Positions 34,683 through 44,088 of a stretch of 64,000 bases of DNA are shown here, piece by piece. The notes below the pieces were generated by a model. It did not search any database and had not been told where the DNA came from. It saw nothing but the letters and a program-made list of their open reading frames with translations. The position numbers were made by a program, and so were the translations under genes. Each line of letters opens with the position of its first letter. Within the stretch, counting starts at the first letter, position 1. The stretch comes from Collimonas fungivorans Ter331 (GTDB lineage Bacteria; Pseudomonadota; Gammaproteobacteria; Burkholderiales; Burkholderiaceae_D): positions 4,759,424 through 4,823,423 of the forward strand of contig NC_015856.1 of assembly GCF_000221045.1 (NCBI RefSeq), read 5' to 3'.

Positions 34683-36200
34683 ATGACCATCCTGCTGTCC
34701 ACGCTCAACGCGCGTTATTCCCACGCTTCACTTGGGCTGCGCTATCTGCAGGCGAACATGGGAGATCTGCGCGAGGCCACGCAGCTGCATGAATTCGTCA
34801 TCGGCGCCAAGACCACCGACATCGTCGAAAAGCTGCTGGCGCATAAAGCCGAAACGGGCACCACCATCGTCGGCTTCGGCGTGTATATCTGGAATATCGA
34901 GGAAACCACCAAGGTGGTGGCGATGCTGAAACGGGTGGCGCCCGATATGGTGATTGTGCTGGGCGGACCGGAAGTGTCTTACGAATCAGCCGAGCAGCAG
35001 ATCGTCCAGCTCGCCGATTACCTGGTCACCGGCTGGGGCGACGTTACCCTGCCGCAGCTGTGCCGGCAGATCCTGCATGGCCCGAAGCCGCTGATGAAAG
35101 TGCATGTCGGGGTGCAGCCGCCCATGGCGGATATCGTCCTGCCGTATGGCTTGTACAGCGACCATGACATCGCTCACCGCACCTTGTATGTGGAAGCGTC
35201 GCGCGGCTGTCCGTTCAAATGCGAATTCTGCCTGTCGGCGCTGGACAAGACGGCATGGCCGTTTGCACTCGATAATTTCCTGGCCGAGATGGAGTCGCTG
35301 CATGCGCGCGGCGCGCGGCTGTTCAAATTCGTCGACCGCACCTTCAACCTGAACGTCAAGACCAGCCTGAAGATCTTGCAGTTCTTCCTCGACAAGCTGG
35401 CTGCCAATCCTGACGATCCGGTGTTTGCCCACTTCGAGCTGGTGCCCGATCATTTGCCGGATGCCTTGAAGGAGTCGATTGCGCAATTTCCACCTGGCGC
35501 GCTGCAGTTCGAAATCGGCATCCAGAGTTTCAATCCCGAAGTGCAGGCGCTGGTGAGCCGCAAGCAGAATAACGAGAAGGCGGCGGAAAACATCCGCTGG
35601 CTGATCCAGCAATCGCAGGCGCATCTGCACGTTGACCTGATCGCCGGGCTGCCGGGCGAAGATGTCGCCAGCTTCGCCCGCGGTTTCGACCGCCTGGTGG
35701 CGCTGCAGCCGCATGAAATCCAGTTCGGCATCCTGAAACGCCTGCGCGGCACGCCGATCATCCGCCATACCGAACCTTACGGCCTGATCTTCGATCCGCA
35801 TCCGCCCTACACCATCCTCGCCACCAGCCTGATCGACTTCCCCACCATGCAGCGCTTGCAGCGGTTTTCCCGTTACTGGGACCTGGTCGCCAATTCAGGA
35901 CGCTTCGCGCACACGCTGCCGATCTTGCTGGACGATGCTCCGTTCGCCAGCTTCATGGCGTTTTCGGACTGGCTATACGGCAAGACCGACGCCACCCACC
36001 GGATCGCGCTGGACCGCCTGGCAGGCCTGGTCGGCCAGTGGCTGCATTTGCAGGGGATGGCGGAAAGTGCGGTCAATGCCGTGCTCAGCACGGACTATGC
36101 GGGCAAACCCGCCAAACCGGCCGACCTGCCCAAGCTCATGGCAAAACCCGATGCTGCGGCCGCCCCAAAACGCCAGGCGCGCTATTTAGTCCACACTTAG
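34683..36200 (+). CDS. B12-binding radical SAM protein (DUF4080 type)
   Basis: 505 residues. An N-terminal cobalamin-binding Rossmann domain (about 1-140, with VGFGVYIWNIEET and VIVLGGPEVS), a radical SAM barrel with the cluster motif CPFKCEFC (Cys near 179, 183 and 186), and a C-terminal DUF4080 region. Such enzymes usually methylate or rearrange inert carbons using cobalamin; the substrate is unknown. It is divergent from hicAB. Its stop overlaps the end of the convergent DUF3717 gene. Confidence 0.9.
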   Translation: MTILLSTLNARYSHASLGLRYLQANMGDLREATQLHEFVIGAKTTDIVEKLLAHKAETGTTIVGFGVYIWNIEETTKVVAMLKRVAPDMVIVLGGPEVSYESAEQQIVQLADYLVTGWGDVTLPQLCRQILHGPKPLMKVHVGVQPPMADIVLPYGLYSDHDIAHRTLYVEASRGCPFKCEFCLSALDKTAWPFALDNFLAEMESLHARGARLFKFVDRTFNLNVKTSLKILQFFLDKLAANPDDPVFAHFELVPDHLPDALKESIAQFPPGALQFEIGIQSFNPEVQALVSRKQNNEKAAENIRWLIQQSQAHLHVDLIAGLPGEDVASFARGFDRLVALQPHEIQFGILKRLRGTPIIRHTEPYGLIFDPHPPYTILATSLIDFPTMQRLQRFSRYWDLVANSGRFAHTLPILLDDAPFASFMAFSDWLYGKTDATHRIALDRLAGLVGQWLHLQGMAESAVNAVLSTDYAGKPAKPADLPKLMAKPDAAAAPKRQARYLVHT

Positions 36201-36442
36201 CCCACTGATCTGGCGGTGGCGCTGAGATCCAGCATGTGCTGGCGCCAGGCGCCGATCAGCTGCTGCGCCACGCTGTCCATGGAGGCCAGCGCCACGCTGC
36301 TGCTATGGTTGATGATCATCAGGGCATATACGTTGGCGAGCGCATTCACCTCAGGCGACAGTGCGCATTCTTCCCCTACCGCAGGCCGTTGCAGACGCCA
36401 GTAATTGATGGCTTGTTCCAGTTCGGGCAATGAGATATTCAT
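36197..36442 (-). CDS. DUF3717 family protein
   Basis: 81 residues, mostly helical, no export signal. MNISLPELEQAINYWRLQRP and CALSPEVNALANVYALMI match the small DUF3717 family found almost only in Burkholderiales. Function unknown. Its 3' end overlaps that of the radical SAM gene by 4 bp. The rbsD stop lies 53 bp upstream on the same strand with no terminator visible between, so read-through from the ribose operon is possible. Confidence 0.8.
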   Translation of the reverse strand: MNISLPELEQAINYWRLQRPAVGEECALSPEVNALANVYALMIINHSSSVALASMDSVAQQLIGAWRQHMLDLSATARSVG

Positions 36443-36495
36443 GGCTTTATTGTACCTGCCACGAGCGGCTTGTCAGATTTGCGGCCGAAATATTA

Positions 36496-36888
36496 TCAAA
36501 ATACCACGCCGGCAACCAGGATGATGTTGGCGTACGGCGTGAACTCGCCGGTGCGGATAACGGCTTTCGCGCTATGCGTCATGCGCTTGAAATCGGCATG
36601 CGGCAAAGTGCGCTTGTCGACCAGGCCGAGCGCTTCGATCTGCTGCGCCAGCTGCGGGCTGTGCAACGGCAGTTCGTCGGCCAGCACATGGTGCTCCACC
36701 TGCATCTCCGTCATTATCGTTTGCAAGGTATCCATGAAGCCGGGTACGCCGCGCGTCAGCGCCAGGTCGATCAGCGGCACGCCGGGCGGCACCGGCAAGC
36801 CGGCATCGCCGATCACTATGCTTTCGCCATGGCCCAGCGATGCGATCAGTTGCGACAGGGCGATATTCAGCAATGGGCTTTTTTTCAT
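36496..36888 (-). CDS. rbsD: D-ribose pyranase
   Basis: About 130 residues. It interconverts beta-pyranose and furanose forms of ribose so that ribokinase gets its substrate. The catalytic His20-type region is SLGHGESIVIGDAGLPVPPGV, and the C-terminal EFTPYANIILVAGVVF is the conserved RbsD end. The ATG at 36888 follows the rbsK stop by one base with GGAAGC upstream. It is the last gene of the ribose operon. Confidence 0.95.
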   Translation of the reverse strand: MKKSPLLNIALSQLIASLGHGESIVIGDAGLPVPPGVPLIDLALTRGVPGFMDTLQTIMTEMQVEHHVLADELPLHSPQLAQQIEALGLVDKRTLPHADFKRMTHSAKAVIRTGEFTPYANIILVAGVVF

Positions 36889-36889
36889 C

Positions 36890-37816
36890 TCAAGCTTCCA
36901 ATTCACGGCGATAGGGAATCGAGGTTTGCGCGCCGATGCGCGCCACGCTCAGGGCAGCCGCGCGCTGGCCAAAAGCGATGGCGTCGGCTTCGCTGCGGCC
37001 TTCGGCCAGCGCGGCGACAAAACCGCCAATGAAGGTGTCGCCGGCGGCGGTGGTGTCGACCGCCTTGGTCTGCTGCGCGGCAAAATGGACCGAGCCGGAC
37101 GACAGCGCCGCATAGACACCCTTCTCACCCAGCGTGACCAGCACATTGCTGCTGCCATCGGCGCGCAATTTTGCGACTGCTGCCTCGATGGCGGCATCGT
37201 TATCCAAACTGGCGGCGCTCAGGCCGGCCAGCATGGCTGCCTCGATTTCATTCGGGATCAGATAATCCACCTGCGCCAGCAAAGCGGCCGGCAAGGCTTG
37301 CGCCGGTGCCGGCGCAGGTGCTGGATTAAGCACCACGGTCTTGCCCAGCTGATGCGCCAGCTTGATCGCATGGATCACTGTCGCCAGCGGCGTTTCCAGC
37401 TGCAGCACGACGATACGCGCCTGTTCGATCAGGCTGCGCGCGGCATCGATATGTGCCGGGCTCAACGCGTCATTGGCGCCGGCGGCCAGCACGATGCTGT
37501 TCTGGCCGCCGGCGTCGACCAGGATCGAAGCCACGCCCGAAGCTTCTCCTGCTATCGTACTGATATGGCTGTCGTCGATGCCGTCGTTGCGCAAGGCAGC
37601 CCGCAGTTCCGTACCGAAAGCGTCGTCGCCGAGGCAGGCAACCATCGCCACTTTCACGCTATCGTCGCTGAGACGCGCGCAAGCGACCGCCTGGTTTGCG
37701 CCCTTGCCGCCCGAGATGGTCTGGAAACGCCCGCCCGACAAGGTTTCGCCGGGGAGCGGCATGCGCGGCACGTTGAGCACCAGGTCCATATTGATACTGC
37801 CGATGATGACGATCAT
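36890..37816 (-). CDS. rbsK: Ribokinase
   Basis: A 308-residue PfkB-family kinase that phosphorylates D-ribose to ribose 5-phosphate. It begins with GSINMDLVLNVPRMP, then the substrate-binding GGKGANQAVA (about 41-50), and has the C-terminal anion hole and base DTTAAGDTFIGGF (Asp near 254). Length is typical. It lies 54 bp downstream of rbsR and is followed directly by rbsD. Confidence 0.96.
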   Translation of the reverse strand: MIVIIGSINMDLVLNVPRMPLPGETLSGGRFQTISGGKGANQAVACARLSDDSVKVAMVACLGDDAFGTELRAALRNDGIDDSHISTIAGEASGVASILVDAGGQNSIVLAAGANDALSPAHIDAARSLIEQARIVVLQLETPLATVIHAIKLAHQLGKTVVLNPAPAPAPAQALPAALLAQVDYLIPNEIEAAMLAGLSAASLDNDAAIEAAVAKLRADGSSNVLVTLGEKGVYAALSSGSVHFAAQQTKAVDTTAAGDTFIGGFVAALAEGRSEADAIAFGQRAAALSVARIGAQTSIPYRRELEA

Positions 37817-37870
37817 TGTGTGTTCTTGAAAATAAGGGCTGCTGAAAAGGAATGAGTAAAATTCGTGCGG

Positions 37871-38878
37871 TCACGACACCACGGTCGAGCCGCGTATATG
37901 CAGTTCAGGCGCAATCGACAGCCGCTGCAAAGGACGGTCGGGCGTGGCGATCCGCTGCAGCAGGCATTCGGCGGTGAGCTGCCCGAGCCGGCGCGTATTC
38001 TGCGCCACGCTGGTCAAGGTCGGATGGACGAACTGCGCCAGGTCGATATCGTCGAAACCGACCACCGCCAACGCCTCCGGCACCGCAATGCCAAATTCCG
38101 CCGCAGCACGCAAGGCGCCTATCGCCATCAGGTCGTTGCAGCAGAAAATCGCATCCGGGGCTTGCGAAGGTACAGATGCAAAACGCGCCAGCAGGCTGCG
38201 CGCCGCCAGGTAACCACCCGCGCTGGTGAAATCGGCATAAGCCAGCAACGGCTCCGGCAGCGTAACGCCGGCCGCCAGCAATGTCTGGCGCAAGCCGCCG
38301 ATCCGCTCGCGCGAAATAGCGATGTCTTGCGGGCCGCCGATGCAGGCGATGCGGCGCCGCCCCAGGCTCAGCAAGTGCGCGGCCGCCAATGCGCCGCCGG
38401 CGGCGTTGTCGACCGCCACCAGGTCGATCGCCATGTCTTTCGGCGCCCGGTCCAGCAGCACGGTCGGCACCTTCATCTTGCGCAGCAGTTCGCCGTCTGT
38501 CTGCGCCAGCGTGGCCACGATCAGGCCGTCGCAGCGTTTGGTCAGCAGCACGTTGAGGTAATCGCGCTGCTTGGCCGGATCGTCGTCCGAATTGCACAGG
38601 ATGACGCTGTAGCCGGCGGTATAACAGCTGTCTTCGATGCCGCGCGCCACTTCCGAAAAATACGGGTTGGTATTGTTCGGGATGATCAGGCCGATACTGC
38701 CGGTAGCCTTGCTTTTCAAAGAACGCGCCAGGGCGCTCGGCACGTAGGCCATGGCCTCTACCGCCGCCAGCACCCGCGCCCGGGCGTCGGCGCTGACGGG
38801 CCGGGTCTGGTTCAGGACGTGCGAAACCGTGGTGTACGACACCCCGGCCGTGCGCGCTACATCCTTGATGGTTGCCAT
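37871..38878 (-). CDS. rbsR: LacI-family ribose operon regulator
   Basis: 335 residues. LacI helix-turn-helix TIKDVARTAGVSYTTVSHVLNQ (about 3-24), hinge helix YVPSALARSLKS and a ribose-binding-protein-like effector domain. Being inside the rbs operon between rbsC and rbsK, it is very probably RbsR, released by ribose. The best site is the 16-bp palindrome upstream of rbsB, about 3.7 kb away at the operon promoter. As it is transcribed from that promoter it would control its own level. Confidence 0.92.
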   Translation of the reverse strand: MATIKDVARTAGVSYTTVSHVLNQTRPVSADARARVLAAVEAMAYVPSALARSLKSKATGSIGLIIPNNTNPYFSEVARGIEDSCYTAGYSVILCNSDDDPAKQRDYLNVLLTKRCDGLIVATLAQTDGELLRKMKVPTVLLDRAPKDMAIDLVAVDNAAGGALAAAHLLSLGRRRIACIGGPQDIAISRERIGGLRQTLLAAGVTLPEPLLAYADFTSAGGYLAARSLLARFASVPSQAPDAIFCCNDLMAIGALRAAAEFGIAVPEALAVVGFDDIDLAQFVHPTLTSVAQNTRRLGQLTAECLLQRIATPDRPLQRLSIAPELHIRGSTVVS

Positions 38879-38924
38879 ATTATTTGCTCGATGTCAGCTC
38901 AATGTCCAGTTACGGGACGCTAGT

Positions 38925-39890
38925 TTAATGCGTGGAACGTTCGCCGCGGCGGCGATAGGTATCCAGCACCACCGCTGCAACAATCACCAGCCCGGTGATG
39001 ATGCGTTTCATCGGCTCGCTGACGCCGACCTGCGCCAGGCCGGCTTCCAGCACCGAGATGATCAGTACGCCGATGAACGTGCTGACCACCGACCCGCGTC
39101 CGCCCATCAGGCTGGTGCCGCCGATCACGACAGCCGCAATCACTTGCAGCTCCATGCCGACGCCGCCGTTCGGATCGGCCGCTTCCAGCCGCGATACCTG
39201 GAACAAGGCGCCGACGCCGGCCAGCAAACCCATCAGCGCAAACACCAGCACCTTGCTGGGACGCGGATTGATGCCGGACAGGCGCACCGCTTCTTCGTTG
39301 GTGCCGATGCCGATCCAGTGGCGTCCGAGCACGGTCTTGGTCAATACCAGGTGGCCGACGACCACGATCAGGATGGCGGACAGGAAAGCCGGCGACATGC
39401 CGAACAGGATCGGTGAGCTGATGCCGTCGACCGCGCTGCCGATATACTCGGTACGCGAATTGGTGACCTGGTAAGCCAGGCCGCGCGCCATTTCCAGCAC
39501 GCCCAGCGAAACGATGAACGAAGGAATCCGCCAGCCGACCGAAATCAGGCCGGTCAGCATGCCGCACAAGCTGGCCACCAGCACGCCCAGCGTGGCGGCC
39601 GCAAACAGCGGCCAGCCCCAGCGCACCATCGCCATCGACAGCACCGAAGCCGCCAGCGCCATCACCGAACCGACCGACAGGTCGATGCCGCCGATGATCA
39701 GCACGAAGGTCATGCCGACCGCCATCACCACCAGCGTCGGAATGTCGTTAGACAAAGTGGTAAAGGTGGCCGCGGTAAGGAAGTTCTCGCTCAGGATGGA
39801 AAACAGTATGCACATCGCCAGCAGCGCACCGATCAGGCCCAGGTAATTCTTCAGGCCGGACATGCTTCGGGTAAAAGAGTGTGTTGTCAT
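38925..39890 (-). CDS. rbsC: Ribose ABC transporter permease
   Basis: 321 residues with about 8-10 hydrophobic helices; the BPD_transp_2 signature region GIDLSVGSVMALAASVLSM is at about 66-84 and GLISVGWRIPSFIVSLGVLEMARGLAY follows. It forms the membrane channel for ribose with RbsA driving it. It lies 24 bp downstream of rbsA. Length and helix pattern match E. coli RbsC. Confidence 0.95.
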   Translation of the reverse strand: MTTHSFTRSMSGLKNYLGLIGALLAMCILFSILSENFLTAATFTTLSNDIPTLVVMAVGMTFVLIIGGIDLSVGSVMALAASVLSMAMVRWGWPLFAAATLGVLVASLCGMLTGLISVGWRIPSFIVSLGVLEMARGLAYQVTNSRTEYIGSAVDGISSPILFGMSPAFLSAILIVVVGHLVLTKTVLGRHWIGIGTNEEAVRLSGINPRPSKVLVFALMGLLAGVGALFQVSRLEAADPNGGVGMELQVIAAVVIGGTSLMGGRGSVVSTFIGVLIISVLEAGLAQVGVSEPMKRIITGLVIVAAVVLDTYRRRGERSTH

Positions 39891-39914
39891 GATTTTCGAA
39901 AAAAGTTGGGGGCT

Positions 39915-41516
39915 TCAGGCAGCTTGCGCGGTGGATGTGTCTGCGGGAGCGCTGTCGTAGCCATTGCCGTTCACGTAACCGCTGAACGCCGCCGCCAGGA
40001 TCGTCTCCTGGCTCCACTGGCCGCGTTCGAAGGTGTCGACCAGCTTGCCGGCGCTCATCACCGCGATGCGGTCACAGATCAGCATCAGTTCGCGCAGGTC
40101 GCTCGATACGATCAACAGTCCCTTGCCTTGGCGCGACAGCTCGGCCAGCAGCTTGTAGATATCGAACTTGGCGCCGATGTCGATGCCGCGGGTCGGTTCG
40201 TCGAACAGCATGATCGGGCAATCGCGGTACAGCCAGCGCGCAATCACCACCTTCTGCTGGTTGCCGCCGGAAAGTTCTCCCGCTGCTTGCAAGCCGTTGC
40301 GCGAGCGGATCCGCAAGCGCTTGATATAGTCGTCGGCAACTGCGGCTTCGGCCTGCTGGTCGAGCACGCCGAGCTTGCTGACGGCGGACAGTTTGGCCAG
40401 CGTGGTGTTAAGGCCTATCGATTGCGGCAGCAGCAAACCCTGGCTCTTGCGGTCTTCGGTGATCATGGCAATGCCGGCGGCGATGGCGTCTTTCGGCGAT
40501 GAAATTTTGGCCGCCTGGGTTTGATCGCCGATGAATACCTCGCCCTGGTCGGCACGATCGGCGCCGAAAATCAGGCGCAGCAATTCGGTACGGCCGGAGC
40601 CGATCAGGCCGGCGACGCCAAGGATTTCGCCGGCGCGCAGATCGAATGAAGTAGGCGCAACCACCTTGCCGCGTCCGATATTGCGCACGCGCAGCAAGGG
40701 TGCGCCGATAGTGCGATGGCCAAGATCGAGCTCGGCTTCGGCGGCGCGGCCGACCATCAGTTGCACCAGCGCTTCGGTGCTGTAGCCGCCGATGGCGTCG
40801 TCGCACACCAGCTGGCCGTCGCGCAGCACCGCGATACGGTCGGCCACGCGCTTCAGCTCTTCCAGCCGATGCGAGATATAGATGATGGCGACGCCTTCCG
40901 ACTGCAGCCGCGCAATCTGCGTGAACAGCAGCTCGACTTCGCGGTTGGTCAGCATCGCGGTCGGTTCGTCCAGCACCAGCAAACGGCAGCTGCCGATCAG
41001 GTTGCGGGCGATTTCCACCATCTGCTGGTGGCCCACGCCCAGTTCGCCGACCGGCGTCCAGGGATCGAGATCGGTCAACCCTACCGCCGCCATCTGGATC
41101 CGCGTGTCCTCCGCCAGCCTGGCTTTGTCGATCCAGCCGAAGCGGTGCGGCAGCTGGTTAAAATACAGGTTTTCGGCGATGCTCAGGGTCGGGATCAGGT
41201 TCAGTTCCTGCATCACCATGCGGATGCCGAGATGTTCGGCTTCCTTGCGCGAACCTGGCCGGTACGGCTGGCCGTCGAGCTGCATGCCGCCAGTGGTGGC
41301 GTCGACCAGGCCGCAGACGATTTTCGACAACGTGCTTTTGCCGGCGCCGTTTTCGCCGGTCAGCGCCAGGATCTGGCCCGGACTGATACTGATCGTGACA
41401 TCGCTCAAGACCGGTTCGACATAGGTCTTGCCGATGCCGCTCAGACTTAACAAGGGAACTGCGGATGCAGCGGCGCGCCCGTCGGAACGCGCCGCCGCCA
41501 TGGATTCATTGGACAT
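39915..41516 (-). CDS. rbsA: Ribose ABC transporter ATPase with two nucleotide-binding domains
   Basis: 533 residues. The first ATPase domain has Walker A GENGAGKST, signature VGHQQMVEIARNL and Walker B LLVLDEPTAML; the second has the altered Walker A GLIGSGRTEL, signature LSGGNQQKVVIARWL and LFDEPTRGIDIGAK. A defective second or first site is typical of sugar ATPases of the CUT2 class. It is about 30 residues longer than E. coli RbsA, mostly at both ends (an N-terminal leader and an Ala/Ser/Asp tail). It follows rbsB after a hairpin-containing 79-bp gap. Confidence 0.95.
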   Translation of the reverse strand: MSNESMAAARSDGRAAASAVPLLSLSGIGKTYVEPVLSDVTISISPGQILALTGENGAGKSTLSKIVCGLVDATTGGMQLDGQPYRPGSRKEAEHLGIRMVMQELNLIPTLSIAENLYFNQLPHRFGWIDKARLAEDTRIQMAAVGLTDLDPWTPVGELGVGHQQMVEIARNLIGSCRLLVLDEPTAMLTNREVELLFTQIARLQSEGVAIIYISHRLEELKRVADRIAVLRDGQLVCDDAIGGYSTEALVQLMVGRAAEAELDLGHRTIGAPLLRVRNIGRGKVVAPTSFDLRAGEILGVAGLIGSGRTELLRLIFGADRADQGEVFIGDQTQAAKISSPKDAIAAGIAMITEDRKSQGLLLPQSIGLNTTLAKLSAVSKLGVLDQQAEAAVADDYIKRLRIRSRNGLQAAGELSGGNQQKVVIARWLYRDCPIMLFDEPTRGIDIGAKFDIYKLLAELSRQGKGLLIVSSDLRELMLICDRIAVMSAGKLVDTFERGQWSQETILAAAFSGYVNGNGYDSAPADTSTAQAA

Positions 41517-41552
41517 TCTGTACTCCAGCAGTGACAGCTGCAGTTATGCTTG

Positions 41553-41584
41553 GCGGAGCAAGGCAAAGTATTCCCTTGCCCCGC
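41553..41584 (-). other. Intercistronic hairpin between rbsB and rbsA
   Basis: An 11-bp stem with one mismatch (41553-41563, 41574-41584) and a 10-base loop, 11 bp after the rbsB stop. No T-run follows. Structures like this after binding-protein genes protect upstream mRNA from 3' decay and partly attenuate the downstream genes, which would give more RbsB than RbsA/RbsC. Confidence 0.6.
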
Positions 41585-41595
41585 ATGCAGGTTGA

Positions 41596-42552
41596 TTACT
41601 TGCTGTCTTTGGTCACCAGCGCGACCTTGGTTTCAACAGTGCCGCCGAGGGTGTTCTGGGCTTTCTTGTCGGTAATCGCCTTCAATACCGTCTCGATGCC
41701 GAACACCGCTTGCTGCGAAGCGAACTGGTCGGCGGTTGCCAGGACGCGGCCGTCTTTCAGCATCGGCTTGATGGCGTTGATGTTGTCGTAGCCGACCACC
41801 AGCACCTTGCCGGTCTTGCCGGCAGCCTTGACCGCAGCGACCGCGCCCAGGGCCATGTTGTCGTTACCGGCCAACAATGCCTTGATGTCCGGATGCGCAT
41901 TCAGCATGGCGGCGGCGATCTGGTTGCCCGGTGCCATTTCCCATTGGCCGGACTGCACGGCAACCACATTGGCGCCGGCGGTCTTCATGGCATCCTGGAA
42001 GCCCAGCGTGCGTTGTTGTGCATTGAAGGTTGTCGAGACGCCTTCAATGATGCCAACCTTGTCGCCAGTTTTGATCTGCTTGGCAAGATAGTCGCCGACC
42101 AGCTTGGCGCCCAGGCGGTTATCCGGACCGACGAACGGCACTGTAATGCCTTTTTCCTTGAGTGCTGCATCATCCAGCTTGTTGTCGATATTGACCACGA
42201 TGATGCCGGCGTCGATCGCCTTCTTGATGACAGGCACCAGCGCCTTGGAGTCGGCGGGAGCGATCACCAGGCCGTTGACCTTGGAAACGATCATCTGTTC
42301 GACGATCTTGATCTGGTTGGAGGTATCGGTTTCGTCCTTGATGCCATTGGCGATCAGGTCATATTGCGCTGCGTGCGCCTTCTGGTGTTCCTTGGCGCCG
42401 TTTTCCATGGTCAGGAAAAATTCATTGGCGAGCGACTTCATCACCAGTGCAACCTTCGGTTTGGCGGCGGTCTGCGCCATGGCTGGCAAAGACGGCAAGG
42501 CGCAGACCAGGATGGTGGCGGCAATCAGCTTGAGGCGGATACGGGTATTCAT
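41596..42552 (-). CDS. rbsB: Ribose ABC transporter substrate-binding protein
   Basis: 318 residues with a signal peptide cut near AMA-QTA (about 26). Type I periplasmic binding protein of the ribose/galactose class: VALVMKSLANEFFLTMENGAKEH, NGLVIAPADSKALVPVIKKA, IVVNIDNKLD and LLAGNDNMALGAVAAVKAAGK hold the pentose-contacting residues (Phe pair near 42-43, Asn and Asp in NDN). The ATG at 42552 has AGGAG 8 bases upstream; the longer frame would cross the promoter. It is the first gene of the ribose operon. Confidence 0.95.
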   Translation of the reverse strand: MNTRIRLKLIAATILVCALPSLPAMAQTAAKPKVALVMKSLANEFFLTMENGAKEHQKAHAAQYDLIANGIKDETDTSNQIKIVEQMIVSKVNGLVIAPADSKALVPVIKKAIDAGIIVVNIDNKLDDAALKEKGITVPFVGPDNRLGAKLVGDYLAKQIKTGDKVGIIEGVSTTFNAQQRTLGFQDAMKTAGANVVAVQSGQWEMAPGNQIAAAMLNAHPDIKALLAGNDNMALGAVAAVKAAGKTGKVLVVGYDNINAIKPMLKDGRVLATADQFASQQAVFGIETVLKAITDKKAQNTLGGTVETKVALVTKDSK

Positions 42553-42618
42553 CAAAAGTCTCCTGAAATTTGTTGTTGAGCAGCAGGTCCGTCGGATCGG
42601 CATGCCGCCATTTTGAAT

Positions 42619-42670
42619 GCGCAAACGTTTGCGCGCTTCGATGATAGCACCAGATCCCGCAAAAAAACAA
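42619..42670 (-). promoter_or_regulatory. rbs operon promoter and RbsR operator
   Basis: A perfect 16-bp palindrome GCGCAAACGTTTGCGC (42619-42634) with the AAACGTTT core of LacI/RbsR-type operators. Just upstream on the minus strand are a -10-like TATCAT (42641-42646) and a -35-like TTGTTT (42665-42670) with an 18-bp spacer. The palindrome therefore covers the transcription start, where bound repressor would block RNA polymerase. Confidence 0.8.
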
Positions 42671-42757
42671 GGCCGTTGCTCTGCTTGCCAAAACAGCAAT
42701 TGGATTATCGGGGAGGCGGCCGGACAGGCGATTCCGGCCGATGAAACAGTCGCCGGA

Positions 42758-43936
42758 TCAGGCCAGAAGAAAACGCTCCAGCCGCTGCACGCCATCTTCC
42801 AGGCGCTCCAGCGAACTGGCGAAACACCAGCGCACGCAGCCTTCGCCTTCCGGGCCGAAGGCATTGCCGGGCGCCAGGCCGAGGCCGGCGTCGCGCACCA
42901 GCTGCTTGCACAGCGCCAGGCTGTCGTCGACGCCGTCGACGCGGAAGAACAGGTACATCGCACCTTTAGGCCGCGGCGCGGTAATTCCCGGCAAGGCGTT
43001 CAGGCGCTGGTACAGGAAATCGCGCGCCGCGCGATAACGGGCCACCGTGCTGCCGATGATTTCGTCGCCGCGCTCGATGGCAACGACGCCGGCGCGCTGC
43101 ACAAAGCCGGGCGCGCAGGAAGTGTTGTACTCGATCAGCTTGCCGATGTCCGTCATCAAGGTCGGCGGCGCCACCAGCCAGCCCAGTCGCCAGCCGGTCA
43201 TCAGCCAGGACTTGGAAAAGCTGTTGGAAGAAATCAGCCGGTCATCGGCATCTGCGATATCCAGGAAGGACGGCGCGCACTGCGGCGCGTCGGCCCGCTC
43301 GGTGTATACCAGCCGTTCATAGACATCGTCGGCGACAATCCAGATACCGTGCCGGCGGCAATGCGCCAGCACGATTTCCTGCTGTTCGCGCGGCATGACC
43401 CAGCCGGTCGGATTGTTGGGCGAATTCAGCAGGACGGCGCGGGTGCCCGGAGTCAGGGCGTCCAGCAGCAGCTGCAAATCGAGTTCCCAGGTCTGGCCGA
43501 ACTGCAGCGCCACCCGCACAACGTCGCCGCCGAGGATTTTCGGGATCTCGGCGACATTCGGCCACAGCGGCGTCACCGCCACCACGCGGTCTCCGGGATT
43601 GATGATCAGCTGCGACAACACCATCAGCGCCGATACGCCGGACGAAGTAACCGCGATCCGGCTGGCATCGATAGGCTGGTGCAAGGCGGACAGATAGGCG
43701 GCGATCGCCGCGCGCAGCGGCGGGATGCCATAGTTGTGGGTATAGAAGGTATCGCCGTCGTCCAGCCCGGCCTTGGCCGCATCGCGGATGAACTCCGGCG
43801 TCACCTGGTCCGGCTCGCCGAACCAGAACGGCAAGACATCGTCGCGCCCCATGCCGACATTGGCGACCTCGCGGATGCGCGAGGCTTCCAGTTGACGCAC
43901 CACGGCGCGGGCGACGGCAGGATGATCCAGAGACAT
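42758..43936 (-). CDS. PLP-dependent aminotransferase, class I/II
   Basis: 392 residues. Fold-type I aminotransferase with NSPNNPTG (about 167-174), the cofactor-contacting Asp in IVADDVYERLVY and the Schiff-base Lys in SNSFSKSWLMTGWRLGW (about 236). YTHNYGIPPLRAAIAAYL is the usual substrate-entry segment. The amino donor cannot be told from the sequence. The ATG at 43936 is chosen because upstream codons have no family match. It is a single gene between the ribose promoter and topB. Confidence 0.9.
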   Translation of the reverse strand: MSLDHPAVARAVVRQLEASRIREVANVGMGRDDVLPFWFGEPDQVTPEFIRDAAKAGLDDGDTFYTHNYGIPPLRAAIAAYLSALHQPIDASRIAVTSSGVSALMVLSQLIINPGDRVVAVTPLWPNVAEIPKILGGDVVRVALQFGQTWELDLQLLLDALTPGTRAVLLNSPNNPTGWVMPREQQEIVLAHCRRHGIWIVADDVYERLVYTERADAPQCAPSFLDIADADDRLISSNSFSKSWLMTGWRLGWLVAPPTLMTDIGKLIEYNTSCAPGFVQRAGVVAIERGDEIIGSTVARYRAARDFLYQRLNALPGITAPRPKGAMYLFFRVDGVDDSLALCKQLVRDAGLGLAPGNAFGPEGEGCVRWCFASSLERLEDGVQRLERFLLA

Positions 43937-44044
43937 GGCAATATCCGGTGAGCGAAAACGATAAGCAAGTGTAGCCGAAGCACGGCCAAAGCGTGGCACG
44001 GCAAAATCACCAAGCCAGTGATCCAGGCCATTCCGGCGCCAATA

Positions 44045-44071
44045 AAAAAGCCGCTCAGCGAGCGGCTTTTT
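44045..44071 (-). terminator. Terminator of topB
   Basis: A 12-bp perfect stem AAAAAGCCGCTC/GAGCGGCTTTTT (44045-44056, 44060-44071) with a 3-base loop. The minus-strand side ends in a T-run 18 bp past the topB stop. The symmetrical A/T ends make it able to work in both directions. Confidence 0.9.
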
Positions 44072-44088
44072 CTGGTGCGGATCAGGCT

